Below, one piece after another: positions 1 to 11,243 of a DNA stretch of 64,000 nucleotides; within the stretch, counting starts at the first letter, position 1; every line of letters starts with the position of its first letter. The translations under genes and the position numbers were made by a program. The notes beneath the pieces are model-generated. The model was not told the origin of the DNA. It made no database searches and was given only the letters and a program-made list of their open reading frames with translations. The DNA is from Geodermatophilus saharensis (GTDB taxonomy: Bacteria; Actinomycetota; Actinomycetes; Mycobacteriales; Geodermatophilaceae). The DNA lies in contig NZ_FZOH01000001.1 of NCBI RefSeq assembly GCF_900188205.1, forward strand, positions 220,359-284,358. Reading direction: 5' to 3'.

Positions 1-228
1 ATCGAGCCGGTCGACCAGCCGCTGCACGGTGGCCGGTTCCCGGTGAAGTACTACCTGACGGCGATGCTCTTCATCGTCTTCGACATCGAGATCGTCTTCC
101 TCTACCCGTGGGCCGTCGCCAACGACGCGCTCGGCGTCTTCGGCCTGGTCGAGATGGTCGTGTTCATCGGCACCGTCTTCCTCGCCTACGCCTACGTCTG
201 GCGGCGCGGCGGTCTCGAGTGGGACTGA
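1..228 (+). CDS. nuoA: NADH-quinone oxidoreductase subunit A (partial, 5 prime end outside window)
   Basis: This is the C-terminal 75 codons of NuoA, a small membrane subunit of respiratory complex I that helps link the quinone pocket to the proton-pumping arm. The reading frame is open from base 1, and the first residues (IEP, then GGRF and [16 protein letters not shown]) form the conserved block before the second transmembrane helix. The acidic [12 protein letters not shown] helix is characteristic of the family. The third hydrophobic helix and the TGA at 226-228 are present. The start codon lies upstream of the window. nuoB follows after 66 nt. The identity is certain because the whole nuo operon follows in canonical order. 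Confidence 0.97.
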   Translation: MEPVDQPLHGGRFPVKYYLTAMLFIVFDIEIVFLYPWAVANDALGVFGLVEMVVFIGTVFLAYAYVWRRGGLEWD

Positions 229-294
229 CGAGCACCACCCCCACGCAGACGACGCAGACGCCCACGGGAACGACGCAGACGGCAGGGAGCTGAG

Positions 295-960
295 ATGGGT
301 CTCGAGGAGAAGCTGCCCAGCGGCTTCCTGCTGACCTCGGTCGAGAAGCTGGTCAACTGGACGCGGAAGTCCTCGCTGTGGCCGGCCACCTTCGGCCTGG
401 CCTGCTGCGCCATCGAGATGATGGCCACCGGCGCCGGCCGCTACGACCTCGCGCGCTTCGGCATGGAGGTCTTCCGCGCGTCCCCGCGCCAGGCCGACCT
501 GATGATCGTCGCCGGGCGGGTGAGCCAGAAGATGGCGCCGGTCCTGCGGCAGATCTACGACCAGATGCCCGAGCCGCGGTGGGTGCTCGCCATGGGGGTG
601 TGCGCCAGCTCCGGCGGCATGTTCAACAACTACGCGGTGGTGCAGGGCGTCGACCACGTCGTCCCCGTGGACATGTACCTGCCCGGCTGCCCGCCGCGGC
701 CGGAGATGCTGATGGACGCCATCCTCAAGCTCCACCACAAGATCCAGCACGAGCCGCTCGGGGAGCGGCGTGCCCGCCAGCTCGAGCGCGACCGCGCCGA
801 GGGCCGCGCCCGCGACCTGCTGGTCGAGATGCCCTCCACCGTGCGGGTGGACAAGGAGGCGCGGCGCGCCTACGAGGAGGCGGCGGCCGCCGGCCGCACC
901 GGCCAGTTCCTCATCGAGCGCCGCGGCGGGCACGTGATCGAGCCGGAGAAGACCCGGTGA
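295..960 (+). CDS. nuoB: NADH-quinone oxidoreductase subunit B
   Basis: NuoB (221 aa) is a peripheral-arm subunit that carries the terminal [4Fe-4S] cluster N2, which hands electrons to menaquinone. The four expected ligands are visible: the tandem cysteines C37 and C38 in [10 protein letters not shown]103 in GVCASSGG and C132 in GCPPRPEM. The C-terminus beyond about residue 165 is a charged, Arg/Glu-rich tail longer than in the enterobacterial protein. The ATG start follows GGGAGCTG. The stop overlaps the GTG start of nuoC (GTGA), so the two are translationally coupled. Confidence 0.98.
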   Translation: MGLEEKLPSGFLLTSVEKLVNWTRKSSLWPATFGLACCAIEMMATGAGRYDLARFGMEVFRASPRQADLMIVAGRVSQKMAPVLRQIYDQMPEPRWVLAMGVCASSGGMFNNYAVVQGVDHVVPVDMYLPGCPPRPEMLMDAILKLHHKIQHEPLGERRARQLERDRAEGRARDLLVEMPSTVRVDKEARRAYEEAAAAGRTGQFLIERRGGHVIEPEKTR

Positions 961-1697
961 CCGGCCCCGGTGACCGCTCCGGCCGCGACGAGGCGGCCGA
1001 GGGCGCGTACGCGGCGAGCGGCGGCTTCCGCAAGGGCGCGTTCGGCGTCTCCGGCAGCGGCGACACCTCCGGCTTCGGGGGCCTGGTGCGGGTCGAGCCG
1101 GGCGGCGCGGTGGCGCTGCACTCCACCGAGCGGCCCTACGGCGGCTGGTTCGACGAGGTGACCGACGCGCTCAGCGAGGCGGTCGGCGAGGCCACCTACG
1201 CGGCCGCGGTGCGGCGGGTGCTGGTCGACCGCGGCGAGATCACCTACTTCGTCGCCCGCGAGCACCTGCTCACCCTCGTGCGGGCGCTGCGCGACGACGA
1301 CGCGCTGCGCTTCGAGCTGTGCAGCAGCGTCTCCGGCGTCGACTACCTCGACAGCGGCGGCCCGGCCGCCGGTCCCGGCCGGCCGCGGCTGCACGTCGTC
1401 TACCACCTGACCTCGATGACCTTCCGGCGGCGGATCCGCCTGGAGGTCGCCGTGACGGCCGAGGACCCGCACGTGCCGTCGGTGACGTCGGTGTACCCGA
1501 CGGCGGACTGGCACGAGCGGGAGACCTACGACATGTTCGGCGTCGTCTTCGACGGGCACCCGGCGCTGACCCGGATCCTCATGCCCGACGACTGGGACGG
1601 CCACCCCCAGCGCAAGGACTACCCGCTCGGCGGCGTGCCCGTGGAGTACCACGGCGCCACGATCCCGCCGCCCGACACCCGACGGGCCTACCGATGA
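957..1697 (+). CDS. nuoC: NADH-quinone oxidoreductase subunit C
   Basis: NuoC (246 aa, about 30 kDa) is a peripheral-arm subunit of complex I that docks next to NuoD. The first 50 or so residues are a low-complexity extension. The conserved core begins near the [14 protein letters not shown] stretch, and the family signature is at the C-terminus: [13 protein letters not shown], then [13 protein letters not shown] and RKDYPLGG. The GTG start at 957 overlaps the nuoB stop, and the stop overlaps the nuoD ATG (ATGA), so both junctions are coupled. It is a separate gene here, not a NuoCD fusion. Confidence 0.97.
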   Translation: MTGPGDRSGRDEAAEGAYAASGGFRKGAFGVSGSGDTSGFGGLVRVEPGGAVALHSTERPYGGWFDEVTDALSEAVGEATYAAAVRRVLVDRGEITYFVAREHLLTLVRALRDDDALRFELCSSVSGVDYLDSGGPAAGPGRPRLHVVYHLTSMTFRRRIRLEVAVTAEDPHVPSVTSVYPTADWHERETYDMFGVVFDGHPALTRILMPDDWDGHPQRKDYPLGGVPVEYHGATIPPPDTRRAYR

Positions 1698-3016
1698 GCA
1701 CCACGTACGACCCCTACGCGGGGTCCCGCCAGACCACCGAGGGCCGCGTCTACACCGTCACCGGTGGCGACTGGGACCAGACGCTCGGCGTCGACCTCTC
1801 CGGCGAGGAGCGGCTCGTCGTCAACATGGGGCCCCAGCACCCCTCGACGCACGGCGTCCTCCGCCTGGTCCTCGACCTGGAGGGCGAGACGGTGACCAAG
1901 GCGCGGGTGGTCATCGGCTACCTGCACACCGGCATCGAGAAGAACGTCGAGTACCGCAACTGGGTGCAGGGCACGACGTTCGTGACGCGGATGGACTACC
2001 TGTCCCCGCTGTACAACGAGGCCGGCTACTGCATGGCCGTCGAGAAGCTGCTCGGCATCGAGGTGCCGCAGCGGGCGCAGACCATCCGCGTGCTGGTCAT
2101 GGAGATCAACCGGATCGCCTCCCACCTGGTGGGCCTGGCCACCGGCGGGATGGAGCTCGGCGCGCTCACCGGCATGACCAACGGCTTCCGCGAGCGCGAA
2201 CTGTGCCTGGACCTGCTCGAGGAGATCACCGGGCTGCGGATGAACCACGCCTACATCCGCCCCGGCGGGGTGGCGCAGGACCTGCCGCCCGGCGTCGAGG
2301 GGTCGATCCGCGAGTGGCTCGCCGTCATGCCCGAGCGGCTGGCCGGCTACCACAAGCTGCTCACCGGCCAGCCGATCTGGCAGCGGCGGCTCAAGGACGT
2401 CGGCTACCTCGACGTGACCGGCTGCGTGGCCCTCGGCATCACCGGCCCCGTGCTGCGCGCCGCCGGCCTGCCGTGGGACCTGCGCAAGGTCGAGCCCTAC
2501 CTCGGCTACGAGACCTACGACTTCGAGGTGCCCACCGCCGACACCTCCGACGCCTGGGGCCGCTACCTGGTCCGCATGGCCGAGATGTTCGAGTCGCTCA
2601 AGCTCGTCGAGCAGGCGCTCGACCGGCTCGAGCCCGGCCCGGTCATGGTCGAGGACCGCAAGATCGCCTGGCCGGCGCAGCTGTCGCTCGGCGCCGACGG
2701 GATGGGCAACTCCCTCGAGCACGTCCGGCACATCATGGGGACCTCGATGGAGGCCCTGATCCACCACTTCAAGCTGGTCACCGAGGGCTTCCGGGTGCCG
2801 GCCGGGCAGGTGTACGTGCCGGTCGAGTCACCCCGCGGGGAGCTCGGCTACCACGTGGTCAGCGACGGCAGCACCCGGCCGTGGCGCGTCCACGTGCGCG
2901 ACCCCAGCTTCGTCAACCTGCAGGCCACGGCGGCCATGAGCGAGGGCGGCATGATCGCCGACGTCATCGCCGCCATCGCCTCGATCGACCCGGTGATGGG
3001 GGGTGTCGACCGGTGA
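1694..3016 (+). CDS. nuoD: NADH-quinone oxidoreductase subunit D
   Basis: NuoD (440 aa) is the 49-kDa subunit homologous to the large subunit of [NiFe]-hydrogenases. It forms most of the quinone-binding cavity next to cluster N2. The signature [13 protein letters not shown] lies near residue 50, followed by the conserved GYLHTGIEK and NRIASHLV blocks and the C-terminal [14 protein letters not shown] region (here [10 protein letters not shown]) with [10 protein letters not shown]. About 40 residues precede the core, which is typical of actinobacterial NuoD. The ATG overlaps the nuoC stop by 4 nt, and the stop overlaps the nuoE GTG. Confidence 0.98.
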   Translation: MSTTYDPYAGSRQTTEGRVYTVTGGDWDQTLGVDLSGEERLVVNMGPQHPSTHGVLRLVLDLEGETVTKARVVIGYLHTGIEKNVEYRNWVQGTTFVTRMDYLSPLYNEAGYCMAVEKLLGIEVPQRAQTIRVLVMEINRIASHLVGLATGGMELGALTGMTNGFRERELCLDLLEEITGLRMNHAYIRPGGVAQDLPPGVEGSIREWLAVMPERLAGYHKLLTGQPIWQRRLKDVGYLDVTGCVALGITGPVLRAAGLPWDLRKVEPYLGYETYDFEVPTADTSDAWGRYLVRMAEMFESLKLVEQALDRLEPGPVMVEDRKIAWPAQLSLGADGMGNSLEHVRHIMGTSMEALIHHFKLVTEGFRVPAGQVYVPVESPRGELGYHVVSDGSTRPWRVHVRDPSFVNLQATAAMSEGGMIADVIAAIASIDPVMGGVDR

Positions 3017-4065
3017 GCTCGCTGCCCGGATCGGCCGAGGGCTCGGCGACGACGGGGCTGGTCGACAGCCCCGTCGAGCCGGCGCCGGCCGACCTGCCGC
3101 CGCTGCCCGAGCAGGCCCGGCTCGAGGCGCGGGAGATCATGTCCCGCTACCCGCAGCCGCGCTCGGCGCTGCTGCCGATGCTGCACCTGGTGCAGAGCTA
3201 CCAGGGGTACGTCAGCCCCGAGGGCATCGCGCTGTGCGCCGAGGAGCTCGGGCTGACCCGCGCGGAGGTCGGCGCGGTCGCGACCTTCTACACGATGTAC
3301 AAGCGCCGCCCGGCCGGCCGGCACCTGGTCAGCGTCTGCACCAACACGCTGTGCGCCGTCCTCGGCGGGCAGCGGATCATGGACGCGCTCTCCGCCGACC
3401 TCGGCGTCCACCACGACGAGACGGCCGCCGACGGCTCGGTCACCCTCGAGCACGCCGAGTGCCTGGCCGCCTGCGACTACGCGCCGGTGGTCACCGTCGA
3501 CTACGAGTTCTACGACCAGCAGGACGTCGAGAGCGCCCGCGCGCTGGTCGCCGCGCTGCGCCGGGGCGAGAAGCCGCACCCCACCCGCGGCGCCCCGCTC
3601 ACCGACTTCCGCGGCGTCTCCCGGCAGCTCGCGGGCCTGTCCCAGCACGCCGACGCCGGGGCCGCGCGCGCCGCCGTCGACGCCGACGGGCAGTGGGGCC
3701 CGACGCTGGCCGGGGTCCGGCTGGCCGCCGAGCGCGGCGAGGCCGCCCCGCCGATGGACGGCCCCGAGCCGCAGCCCGCCGACGCCGGCGAACCCGCCGA
3801 CACGGTGGCGCCGTCCGGGGACGCCGGCACGACGCCGGAGAAGGAGGCCGCCGACGCCCGCGTCGCCGCGGCCGACACCCCCGCCGAGCGGGCCGGCGCC
3901 GCGCAGACCCACCCCGACCGCGGGACCGAGTACGGCCGGAGGACCCCCGGCGGCTCCCGTCCCACCCCCGACACCCCCGCGGGCACCGAGCCGGGCACCT
4001 CCGGCCAGGGGCCGACCTCCTCGGGGTCGCCCAACCCGAATCCACCCGGCACCCGGGAGGCCTGA
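3013..4065 (+). CDS. nuoE: NADH-quinone oxidoreductase subunit E with long disordered tail
   Basis: NuoE (350 aa) is the 24-kDa-type subunit of the NADH dehydrogenase module. It carries the [2Fe-2S] cluster N1a. The ligands are seen as C109/C114 (VCTNTLC) and C150/C154 (ECLAAC) in a thioredoxin-like fold. The catalytic core ends near residue 220. The remaining 130 residues are an Ala/Pro/Thr/Gly-rich, apparently disordered tail, so the protein is roughly twice the length of the Escherichia coli subunit. The GTG start overlaps the nuoD stop (GTGA). nuoF follows after 3 nt. Confidence 0.96.
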   Translation: MSSLPGSAEGSATTGLVDSPVEPAPADLPPLPEQARLEAREIMSRYPQPRSALLPMLHLVQSYQGYVSPEGIALCAEELGLTRAEVGAVATFYTMYKRRPAGRHLVSVCTNTLCAVLGGQRIMDALSADLGVHHDETAADGSVTLEHAECLAACDYAPVVTVDYEFYDQQDVESARALVAALRRGEKPHPTRGAPLTDFRGVSRQLAGLSQHADAGAARAAVDADGQWGPTLAGVRLAAERGEAAPPMDGPEPQPADAGEPADTVAPSGDAGTTPEKEAADARVAAADTPAERAGAAQTHPDRGTEYGRRTPGGSRPTPDTPAGTEPGTSGQGPTSSGSPNPNPPGTREA

Positions 4066-4068
4066 CCC

Positions 4069-5397
4069 GTGCCCCTCACCCCCGTCCTCACCTCGCGCTG
4101 GGGCGCCGACCAGCCGTGGCGGCTGTCCACCTACGAGTCCCTCGACGGCTACGCCGCGCTGCGCACCGCGCTGACCATGCAGCCCGACGAGCTGGTCTCG
4201 CTGGTCAAGGAGTCGGGCCTGCGCGGCCGCGGCGGCGCCGGCTTCCCCACCGGCATGAAGTGGAGCTTCATCCCGCAGCCCAAGCCGGGGGAGACGCCCA
4301 CCGGTCCGGCCGCGATGCCCAAGTACCTCGTGGTCAACGCCGACGAGGGCGAGCCGGGCACCTGCAAGGACCTCCCGCTGATGATGACCGACCCGCACTC
4401 GCTGATCGAGGGCGTGATCATCTCCGCGTACGCGATCCGCTGCCGGTTCGCCGTCATCTACGTCCGCGGCGAGGCGGTGCACGCCCACCGCCGGCTGGTG
4501 TCGGCCGTCGAGGAGGCCTACGCGGCCGGCTACCTCGGCACCGACGTCCTCGGCTCGGGCTGGGACCTCGAGCTGGTCGTGCACGCCGGCGCCGGGGCCT
4601 ACATCTGCGGCGAGGAGACGGCGCTGCTCGACTCGCTCGAGGGCTACCGCGGCCAGCCGCGGCTCAAGCCGCCGTTCCCGGCCGTCGCCGGGCTCTACGG
4701 CGCCCCGACCGTCATCAACAACGTCGAGACGCTGGCCACCGTGCCGTTCGTCGTCCGCGGCGGCGCGGAGTGGTTCAAGCGGTTCGGGCCGGAGAAGTCG
4801 CCGGGCCCGAAGATCTACTCGCTCTCCGGCCGGGTGGTGCGCCCGGGCCAGTACGAGGCCCCCATGGGCACCACCATGCGCGAGCTGCTGGAGATGGCCG
4901 GCGGCGTGCGCCCGGGCCACGAGCTCAAGTTCTGGACCCCGGGCGGCTCCTCGACGCCGTACTTCACCGCCGAGCACCTCGACGTGCCGCTCGACTTCGA
5001 CTCCGTGGCCGCCGCCGGCTCCATGCTCGGCACCACCGCGCTGATGGTCTTCGACGAGACCGACTCGATCGTCGAGGCCACGCTGCGGTTCACCGAGTTC
5101 TACGCCCACGAGAGCTGCGGCAAGTGCACCCCCTGCCGCGAGGGCACCTACTGGCTGGTGCAGGTGCTGCAGCGGCTGGTCGACGGCCGGGGCACCGCCG
5201 CCGACCTCGACCTGCTCACCGACACGTGCGACAACATTCTCGGCCGGTCGTTCTGTGCCCTCGGCGACGGCGCGACCAGCTGCATCACCAGCTCGCTCAA
5301 GTACTTCCGCGACGACTACGTCGCCCTGCTGCCGCCCGAGGAGCGCGCCCGCCTGGGCCGCTCCCTGCGCCTCGAGCCCGTCGGAGTCGCCTCGTGA
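4069..5397 (+). CDS. nuoF: NADH-quinone oxidoreductase subunit F
   Basis: NuoF (442 aa) binds NADH and FMN and holds the [4Fe-4S] cluster N3, making it the electron entry point of complex I. The NADH/FMN-binding glycine-rich block [13 protein letters not shown] lies at about residues 53-65, and the second FMN loop is [19 protein letters not shown]. The N3 ligands are C350, C353 and C356 (SCGKCTPC) plus C396 (SFCALG). The start is GTG at 4069, 3 nt after nuoE. The stop overlaps the nuoG GTG. Confidence 0.98.
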   Translation: MPLTPVLTSRWGADQPWRLSTYESLDGYAALRTALTMQPDELVSLVKESGLRGRGGAGFPTGMKWSFIPQPKPGETPTGPAAMPKYLVVNADEGEPGTCKDLPLMMTDPHSLIEGVIISAYAIRCRFAVIYVRGEAVHAHRRLVSAVEEAYAAGYLGTDVLGSGWDLELVVHAGAGAYICGEETALLDSLEGYRGQPRLKPPFPAVAGLYGAPTVINNVETLATVPFVVRGGAEWFKRFGPEKSPGPKIYSLSGRVVRPGQYEAPMGTTMRELLEMAGGVRPGHELKFWTPGGSSTPYFTAEHLDVPLDFDSVAAAGSMLGTTALMVFDETDSIVEATLRFTEFYAHESCGKCTPCREGTYWLVQVLQRLVDGRGTAADLDLLTDTCDNILGRSFCALGDGATSCITSSLKYFRDDYVALLPPEERARLGRSLRLEPVGVAS

Positions 5398-7898
5398 CGT
5401 TGACCCCGGTCAGCCCGGAGCCCGCGGCGGCGGTGCCGCCGGGTGCTCCCGGACCGCACACCCCGCCCGACGCCGTCCACTGCACCATCGACGGCTTCGA
5501 CGTCGCCGTGCCGAAGGGGACGCTGATCATCCGGGCCGCCGAGATGATCGGCGTGCAGATCCCGCGGTTCTGCGACCACCCGCTGCTTGAGCCCGTCGGC
5601 GCCTGCCGGCAGTGCCTGGTCGAGGTGGAGGGCCAGCGCAAGCCGGTGGCCTCCTGCACCATGCCGGTCTCCGAGGGCATGGCGGTGAAGACGCAGCTCA
5701 CCAGCGCGGTCGCCGACAAGGCGCAGCAGGGCACCATGGAGCTGCTGCTGATCAACCACCCGCTGGACTGCCCGGTCTGCGACAAGGGCGGCGAGTGCCC
5801 GTTGCAGAACCAGGCGATGAGCAACGGCCGCGCCGAGTCCCGGTTCGTCGACGTCAAGCGGACCTATCCCAAGCCGCTGCCGATCAGCACCGAGATCCTG
5901 CTCGACCGCGAGCGCTGCGTGCTCTGCGCCCGGTGCACCCGCTTCTCGCAGCAGGTGGCCGGCGACCCGTTCATCGAGCTGTTCGAGCGGGGCGCGCTGG
6001 AGCAGGTCGCCGTCGCCGAGGACGAGCCGTTCTCCTCCTACTTCTCCGGCAACACCACGCAGATCTGCCCGGTGGGTGCGCTCACCAGCGCGCAGTACCG
6101 GTTCCGCTCGCGGCCCTTCGACCTGCGCAGCGAGCCCTCGGTCTGCGAGCACTGCGCCTCGGGCTGCTCGATGCGCACCGACTACCGGCGCGGGAAGGTC
6201 ATGCGCCGGCTGGCGGGGGAGGACCCCGCGGTCAACGAGGAGTGGACCTGCGACAAGGGCCGCTTCGCCTTCCGCTACGCCGCCACCAACGACCGGCTGA
6301 CCACGCCGCTGGTCCGGCGCGACGGGGTGCTCGAGCCGGCCTCGTGGCCGGAGGCGTGGGAGGCCGCCGCCGAGGGGCTGCGCGCGGCGCGCGCCGCCGG
6401 CGGGGTCGGCGTGCTGCCCGGCGGCCGGCTCACCGTCGAGGACGCCTACGCCTACGCGAAGTTCGCCCGGGTGGCCCTGCGCACCCACGACGTCGACGCC
6501 CGGGCCCGCGCGCACTCCGCCGAGGAGCAGGCCTTCCTCGCCGCGCACGTCGCCGGCACCGGCCCCGGCGCCGGCGCGGTCACCTACGACGAGCTGGCGG
6601 CCGCACCCGCCGTGCTGCTGGCCGGGTTCGAGCCGGAGGAGGAGTCGCCGATCGTCTTCCTCCGCCTGCGCAAGGCCGTCCGCAAGGGCTCGCTGCGCGT
6701 GTTCGACCTCGCGCCGTTCGCCACCCGCGCGGCGCACAAGCTCCAGGCCACCGTGCTGGTCACCCGCCCCGGCGACGAGGCCCGCGCGCTGGCCGCGCTG
6801 GCCGAGGGCAGCTGGGGCGGCCCGGCGGTCGAGGCGCTGCGGCAGCCCGGCGCGGTGGTCCTGGTCGGCGAGCGCCTGGCCGAGGTCCCCGGCGCGTTCA
6901 GCGCGGCGGTCGCGCTGGCCCGCGCCGCCGGCGCCCGCCTGGCGTGGGTGCCGCGGCGGGCCGGCGAGCGGGGCGCGGTGGAGGCCGGCGCGCTGCCCGG
7001 GCTGCTGCCCGGCGGCCGGCCGGTCGACGACCCCGTCGCCCGCGCCGAGGTGGCCACCGTCTGGGGCGTCGACCCCGTCGACCTGCCGGCCACGCCGGGG
7101 CGGGACACCACCGGCATCCTCACCGCGGTCCGCGACGGGCGGCTGGCCGGCCTGGTGGTCGGCGGCGTCGACCCCGCCGACCTGCCCGACCCCGCGCTGG
7201 CCGGAGCCGCGCTCGCCGCGGCGGCGTTCGTCGTCAGCCTCGAGCAGCGGCCCAGCGGCGTCACCGAGCACGCCGACGTCGTCCTGCCGGTCGCCGCCGC
7301 TCCGGAGAAGGCGGGCAGCTACCTCGACTGGGAGGGCCGGGTCCGCCCGTTCGACGCCACGCTGCACGGCACCGGGCAGCTGCCCGACGGCCGTGTGCTG
7401 CACGGCCTGGCCGAGTACCTCGACGTCGACCTGCGGCTGCCCGAGCCCGGGGCCGCCCGCGCCGAGCTCGCCGCCCTCGGACTCGCCGGCGCCCGCGCCG
7501 ACGGCACCGGCCTCGACGTGCCCCCGGCCGTCGTCCCCGAGCCCGGCGACGGCGAGGCGCTGCTGGCCTCCTGGCGGCAGCTGCTCGACGTGGGCACCCT
7601 GCAGCGCGACGAGCCCGAGCTCGCCGGCACCGCCCGCCCGCCGGTGGCCCGGGTGTCCCCCGACGCCGCGGCGCGCCTCGGGCTGGCCGAGGGCGACCCG
7701 CTCACCGTCACCGGCGCCACCGGGTCGGTGACCCTGCCGGTGTGCCTCACCGCGATGCCCGACGACGTCGTGTGGCTGCCGATGCGCTCACCGGGCAGCG
7801 AGGTCCGCACCGGCCTCGGCACCGCACCGGGCGGCGTCGTCCGGCTCAGCGGTCCCCGCCACGGCGCCGCCGCCTCCGGCGCAGGAGGGATCGCCTGA
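5394..7898 (+). CDS. nuoG: NADH-quinone oxidoreductase subunit G
   Basis: NuoG (834 aa) is the large iron-sulfur subunit of the NADH module. A ferredoxin-like [2Fe-2S] domain has C60, C71, C74 and C88. The His/Cys-ligated [4Fe-4S] site is H122, C126, C129 and C135. A third site is C175, C178, C181 and C225. The C251-x2-C-x3-C-x27-C286 motif of the extra N7 cluster is complete; many mitochondrial homologues lack it. The rest is a degenerate molybdopterin oxidoreductase domain, with a short dinucleotide-binding-type domain near the C-terminus. The GTG start overlaps nuoF and the stop overlaps nuoH by one base. Confidence 0.97.
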   Translation: MTLTPVSPEPAAAVPPGAPGPHTPPDAVHCTIDGFDVAVPKGTLIIRAAEMIGVQIPRFCDHPLLEPVGACRQCLVEVEGQRKPVASCTMPVSEGMAVKTQLTSAVADKAQQGTMELLLINHPLDCPVCDKGGECPLQNQAMSNGRAESRFVDVKRTYPKPLPISTEILLDRERCVLCARCTRFSQQVAGDPFIELFERGALEQVAVAEDEPFSSYFSGNTTQICPVGALTSAQYRFRSRPFDLRSEPSVCEHCASGCSMRTDYRRGKVMRRLAGEDPAVNEEWTCDKGRFAFRYAATNDRLTTPLVRRDGVLEPASWPEAWEAAAEGLRAARAAGGVGVLPGGRLTVEDAYAYAKFARVALRTHDVDARARAHSAEEQAFLAAHVAGTGPGAGAVTYDELAAAPAVLLAGFEPEEESPIVFLRLRKAVRKGSLRVFDLAPFATRAAHKLQATVLVTRPGDEARALAALAEGSWGGPAVEALRQPGAVVLVGERLAEVPGAFSAAVALARAAGARLAWVPRRAGERGAVEAGALPGLLPGGRPVDDPVARAEVATVWGVDPVDLPATPGRDTTGILTAVRDGRLAGLVVGGVDPADLPDPALAGAALAAAAFVVSLEQRPSGVTEHADVVLPVAAAPEKAGSYLDWEGRVRPFDATLHGTGQLPDGRVLHGLAEYLDVDLRLPEPGAARAELAALGLAGARADGTGLDVPPAVVPEPGDGEALLASWRQLLDVGTLQRDEPELAGTARPPVARVSPDAAARLGLAEGDPLTVTGATGSVTLPVCLTAMPDDVVWLPMRSPGSEVRTGLGTAPGGVVRLSGPRHGAAASGAGGIA

Positions 7899-9421
7899 TG
7901 CTGTTCGCCGCGCCCGACCAGCCGACGCTCGAGGACTTCGGTCACGACGTCTGGTGGATCGTCCTCATCAAGATCGTCGGCGTCTTCGTGGTGCTGGTGC
8001 TGATGACGCTGTTCGCAATCGTCTTCGAGCGCAAGGTCGTCGCCCGCATGCAGCAGCGCTCGGGCCCCAACCGGGTGGGCCCGCGCGGGTCGCTGCAGAG
8101 CCTCGCCGACGGGCTGAAGCTGGCGTTCAAGGAAGACATCATGCCGGCGCTCGCGGACAAGCCGGTCTACTTCCTGGCGCCGGTCATCTCCGCCGTCCCG
8201 GCGTTCCTGGCCTTCTCGGTCATCCCGCTGGGCCCGACGGTGAGCATCTTCGGCGAGCGCACCCCGCTGCAGCTCACCGACGCCCCCATCGGCGTGCTCG
8301 TCGTGCTCGCCTGCTCGGCGATGGGCGTCTACGGCATCGTGCTGGCCGGCTGGGCGTCGGGCTCGACCTACCCGCTGCTCGGCGGGCTGCGCAGCGCCGC
8401 GCAGATGGTCAGCTACGAGATCGCGATGGGCCTGTCGATCGTCGCGGTGTTCCTCTACGCCGGGACGATGTCGACCTCGGAGATCGTCGCCGCCCAGGCC
8501 GACGGCCCGCAGCTGTCCTTCTTCGGCCTGGAGTTCACCGGCCCCGGCTGGTTCTCGATCCTGCTGCCGGTCAGCTTCGTCATCTACGCGATCGCCGTCG
8601 TCGGGGAGACCAACCGCGCGCCCTTCGACCTCCCCGAGGCCGAGAGCGAGCTGGTCGGCGGCTTCCACACCGAGTACACGTCGCTGAAGTTCGCGCTGTT
8701 CTTCCTCGCCGAGTACATCAACATGGTCACCGTCTCGGCGCTGGCCGCGACGCTGTTCCTCGGCGGCTGGCGGGCACCGTGGCCGCTGTCGATCTGGGAC
8801 GGCGCCAACTCCGGCTGGTGGCCGCTGCTGTGGTTCGTCCTCAAGGTGGTCGCGGCGCTGTTCGTGTTCATCTGGCTGCGCGGCACGCTGCCCCGGTTGC
8901 GCTACGACCAGTTCATGCGCTTCGGCTGGAAGGTCCTCGTGCCGACGGCGCTGGTGTGGATCCTCGCCGTCGCCACGATGCGCACCGTCTCCCGCGAGAC
9001 CGACCTGTCCACCGGCCAGGTCGCCGTCTTCGTCGGCGTGCCGATCGCGCTGCTGGTCCTGCTCGGCCTGTCGCTGGCCAGCCGGGCGAGCAACCGCGAC
9101 ACCCGGCTCATGGCCGCCGAGGCCGCCGCCGGCGAGGTGCACGCCGTCGACCCCGATCCCGATCCCGAGGTGCTGCCCCCGGCCGGGCCGCGGCGCCGCC
9201 CGGCGCAGCGCACCGGCCCCGCCCGCGCCGAGGGCGGCTTCCCGGTGCCGCCGATGGACCTCACCGTGCCCCCCTCGCCGCGGCTGCGCCGTGCCGACCG
9301 GGTCGCCGAGCCGGTGGGCGCCGGCCGTCCCGAGGGCGGCGTGGTGAGCACCGGACGCCGGGCCGCCGGCAGCACGGCGGGCAGCACCGCCACCAGCGCA
9401 CAGGAGGACACCGATGGCTGA
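7898..9421 (+). CDS. nuoH: NADH-quinone oxidoreductase subunit H
   Basis: NuoH (507 aa) is the membrane subunit that closes the quinone chamber and connects it to the antiporter-like subunits. Conserved features are [20 protein letters not shown] near residue 45, the GLKLAFKED loop, and the acidic [12 protein letters not shown] segment before a hydrophobic helix. About eight transmembrane helices end near residue 395. A C-terminal tail of roughly 110 residues rich in Pro, Arg and Ala follows, including a short Asp-Pro repeat; it has no counterpart in enterobacterial NuoH. The coding end overlaps nuoI by 8 nt. Confidence 0.97.
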   Translation: MLFAAPDQPTLEDFGHDVWWIVLIKIVGVFVVLVLMTLFAIVFERKVVARMQQRSGPNRVGPRGSLQSLADGLKLAFKEDIMPALADKPVYFLAPVISAVPAFLAFSVIPLGPTVSIFGERTPLQLTDAPIGVLVVLACSAMGVYGIVLAGWASGSTYPLLGGLRSAAQMVSYEIAMGLSIVAVFLYAGTMSTSEIVAAQADGPQLSFFGLEFTGPGWFSILLPVSFVIYAIAVVGETNRAPFDLPEAESELVGGFHTEYTSLKFALFFLAEYINMVTVSALAATLFLGGWRAPWPLSIWDGANSGWWPLLWFVLKVVAALFVFIWLRGTLPRLRYDQFMRFGWKVLVPTALVWILAVATMRTVSRETDLSTGQVAVFVGVPIALLVLLGLSLASRASNRDTRLMAAEAAAGEVHAVDPDPDPEVLPPAGPRRRPAQRTGPARAEGGFPVPPMDLTVPPSPRLRRADRVAEPVGAGRPEGGVVSTGRRAAGSTAGSTATSAQEDTDG

Positions 9422-10067
9422 GCACGACCCGGCCACGAGCGGGGAGTCGAAGGGCCTCGCGCAGGCCTCGCGCGGTGGGGAGGTCGAGCGGGCCGGTCGC
9501 GGCGGGGCCGCGCCGGCGCCCCGCCGCAGCCTGCTGCCGGCGCCGGGTCAGGGCTTCGGCGTCACCTTCGCCCAGATGTTCAAGAAGGTGACCACCGAGC
9601 AGTACCCGGAGACCCCGAAGGTCACCAAGCCGCGCTACCACGGCCGGCACGTGCTCAACCGGCACCCCGACGGGCTGGAGAAGTGCGTCGGCTGCGAGCT
9701 GTGCGCCTGGGCCTGCCCGGCCGACGCCATCTACGTCGAGGGCGGGGACAACACCGAGGACGCCCGCTACTCGCCCGGTGAGCGCTACGGCGCCGTCTAC
9801 CAGATCAACTACCTGCGCTGCATCTTCTGCGGGCTGTGCATCGAGGCGTGCCCGACCCGCTCGCTGACGATGAGCAACGACTTCGAGCTCGCCGACGACG
9901 ACCGTCGCGACCTGATCTACACCAAGGAGCAGCTCATGGCGCCGCTCCTGCCCGGCATGGAGGCCCCGCCGCACCCGATGCGCCTGGGCGACGACGAGAA
10001 GGCGTACTACGTGCGCGAGCCGCAGTCGGGCTCGGCGGCCGAGCCGGTCACGGTGGAGCGGGCATGA
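9414..10067 (+). CDS. nuoI: NADH-quinone oxidoreductase subunit I
   Basis: NuoI (217 aa) is the 8Fe-ferredoxin-like subunit that carries clusters N6a and N6b and relays electrons to NuoB. Two CxxCxxCxxxC motifs are present: C91/C94/C97/C101 ([12 protein letters not shown]) and C136/C139/C142/C146 ([12 protein letters not shown]). About 45 low-complexity residues precede the conserved [12 protein letters not shown] segment. A good ribosome binding site (GGAGGA) lies within the end of nuoH. The stop overlaps the nuoJ ATG. Confidence 0.98.
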   Translation: MAEHDPATSGESKGLAQASRGGEVERAGRGGAAPAPRRSLLPAPGQGFGVTFAQMFKKVTTEQYPETPKVTKPRYHGRHVLNRHPDGLEKCVGCELCAWACPADAIYVEGGDNTEDARYSPGERYGAVYQINYLRCIFCGLCIEACPTRSLTMSNDFELADDDRRDLIYTKEQLMAPLLPGMEAPPHPMRLGDDEKAYYVREPQSGSAAEPVTVERA

Positions 10068-10852
10068 CCGACGTCGCCATCGGCACCGGCGAGGCCGTCG
10101 TCTTCTGGATCCTCGGGCCGGTCGCGCTCGCCGGCGCGCTCGGGATGGTGTTCAGCCGCAACGCCGTGCACTCGGCGCTGTGGCTGGTCACCACGATGCT
10201 CTCGCTCGGCGTCTTCTACGTCGTCCAGTCGGCGCCGTTCCTCGGCGCGGTGCAGATCATCGTCTACACCGGCGCGATCATGATCCTGTTCCTGTTCGTG
10301 CTCATGCTGGTCGGCCGGGACTCCTCCGACTCCGTCGTGGAGACGCTGCGCGGGCAGCGGGTCGCGGCCACCGTGCTCGGCGTCGGCTTCGCCGGCCTGG
10401 TCGGCGCCGGCATCGCCCGCGCCACCCGGGACACGGGGATCGAGGGCCTCGGCGACGCGGGCGGCACCGGCAACATCGAGACGATCGCCGGGGTGCTGTT
10501 CACCCGGTACCTGCTGGCCTTCGAGGTGACCAGCGCGCTGCTGATCACCGCCGCCGTGGGCGCGATGGTGCTGGCCCACATCGAGCGCGAGCCCGGCAGC
10601 CGGCAGACGCAGAAGGAGCTCTCGCGGGCCCGGTTCCTCACCGACCGGCCGCAGACCCTGCCCGGCCCCGGCGTCTTCGCGCGGGCCAACTCGGTGGCCA
10701 CCGGCGCGCTGCTGCCCGACGGCCGCACCGCCGAGGACAGCCTGGCCACCGGCATCGAACCCCGGGAGGTCGAGCAGATGCCCCGACCCACCGGTCGCGC
10801 CCAGCTGGGCAGCCCCGACGCCGCCCTCGGCACGACGGACGAGCCACGGTGA
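10064..10852 (+). CDS. nuoJ: NADH-quinone oxidoreductase subunit J
   Basis: NuoJ (262 aa) is a membrane subunit of the complex I arm. Five hydrophobic helices occupy about residues 8-180, with the conserved [19 protein letters not shown] segment in helix 3 containing the pi-bulge region. The C-terminal 80 residues are hydrophilic and Arg/Thr-rich, which is usual for actinobacterial NuoJ. The ATG overlaps the nuoI stop (ATGA). The stop codon overlaps a GTG that opens a 26-codon frame leading to nuoK. Confidence 0.96.
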   Translation: MTDVAIGTGEAVVFWILGPVALAGALGMVFSRNAVHSALWLVTTMLSLGVFYVVQSAPFLGAVQIIVYTGAIMILFLFVLMLVGRDSSDSVVETLRGQRVAATVLGVGFAGLVGAGIARATRDTGIEGLGDAGGTGNIETIAGVLFTRYLLAFEVTSALLITAAVGAMVLAHIEREPGSRQTQKELSRARFLTDRPQTLPGPGVFARANSVATGALLPDGRTAEDSLATGIEPREVEQMPRPTGRAQLGSPDAALGTTDEPR

Positions 10853-10929
10853 GCGAGCGTGCGAGCTCACCCAGGGACGCAGCAGCGCCGCTCATGACCG
10901 CGACGAGCGCCGGCGAGGAGAGGGCATGA
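10849..10929 (+). CDS. Possible 26-codon coupling ORF between nuoJ and nuoK
   Basis: A GTG overlaps the nuoJ stop (GTGA at 10849-10852). It opens a 26-codon frame whose TGA at 10927-10929 overlaps the nuoK ATG (ATGA). The predicted peptide is hydrophilic and Ala/Ser-rich and I do not recognise it. Its likely value is to carry ribosomes across the 73-nt spacer by termination-reinitiation, not to make a functional protein. nuoK also has its own purine-rich site (GAGGAGAGGG), so the frame may be fortuitous. A similar bridge exists between nuoL and nuoM. Confidence 0.3.
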   Translation: MSERASSPRDAAAPLMTATSAGEERA

Positions 10930-11225
10930 GCGTCACGCACTACCTGGTGCTCGCGGCGATCCTGTTCACCATCGGCGCGGTCGGCGTGCTGGTGCGGCGC
11001 AACGCGATCGTCGTGTTCATGTGCATCGAGCTGATGCTCAACTCGGTGAACCTGACCCTGGTCACCTTCGCCCGGGCCACCGGCACCATCGACGGCCAGA
11101 TCATGGCGTTCTTCGTCATGGTCGTCGCCGCCGCCGAGGTCGTCGTCGGCCTGGCCATCATCATGTCGATCTACCGGACCCGCCGGTCGGCGTCGGTCGA
11201 CGACGCCAACCTGCTCAAGTACTGA
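10926..11225 (+). CDS. nuoK: NADH-quinone oxidoreductase subunit K
   Basis: NuoK (99 aa, the usual length) is an MrpC-like membrane subunit with three transmembrane helices. It has the conserved glutamate in [11 protein letters not shown] (helix 2) and the [11 protein letters not shown] segment with a second membrane glutamate (helix 3); both acidic residues are part of the proton path in characterised complexes. The ATG at 10926 follows a good GAGGAGAGGG site. nuoL follows after 18 nt. Confidence 0.98.
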   Translation: MSVTHYLVLAAILFTIGAVGVLVRRNAIVVFMCIELMLNSVNLTLVTFARATGTIDGQIMAFFVMVVAAAEVVVGLAIIMSIYRTRRSASVDDANLLKY

Positions 11226-11243
11226 CGGGAGCCGGCACACCTG

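Noticed and set aside
225..293. A third coupling mini-ORF between nuoA and nuoB
   Set aside because: It would need a CTG start and its stop does not overlap the nuoB ATG, unlike the nuoJ/K and nuoL/M cases.
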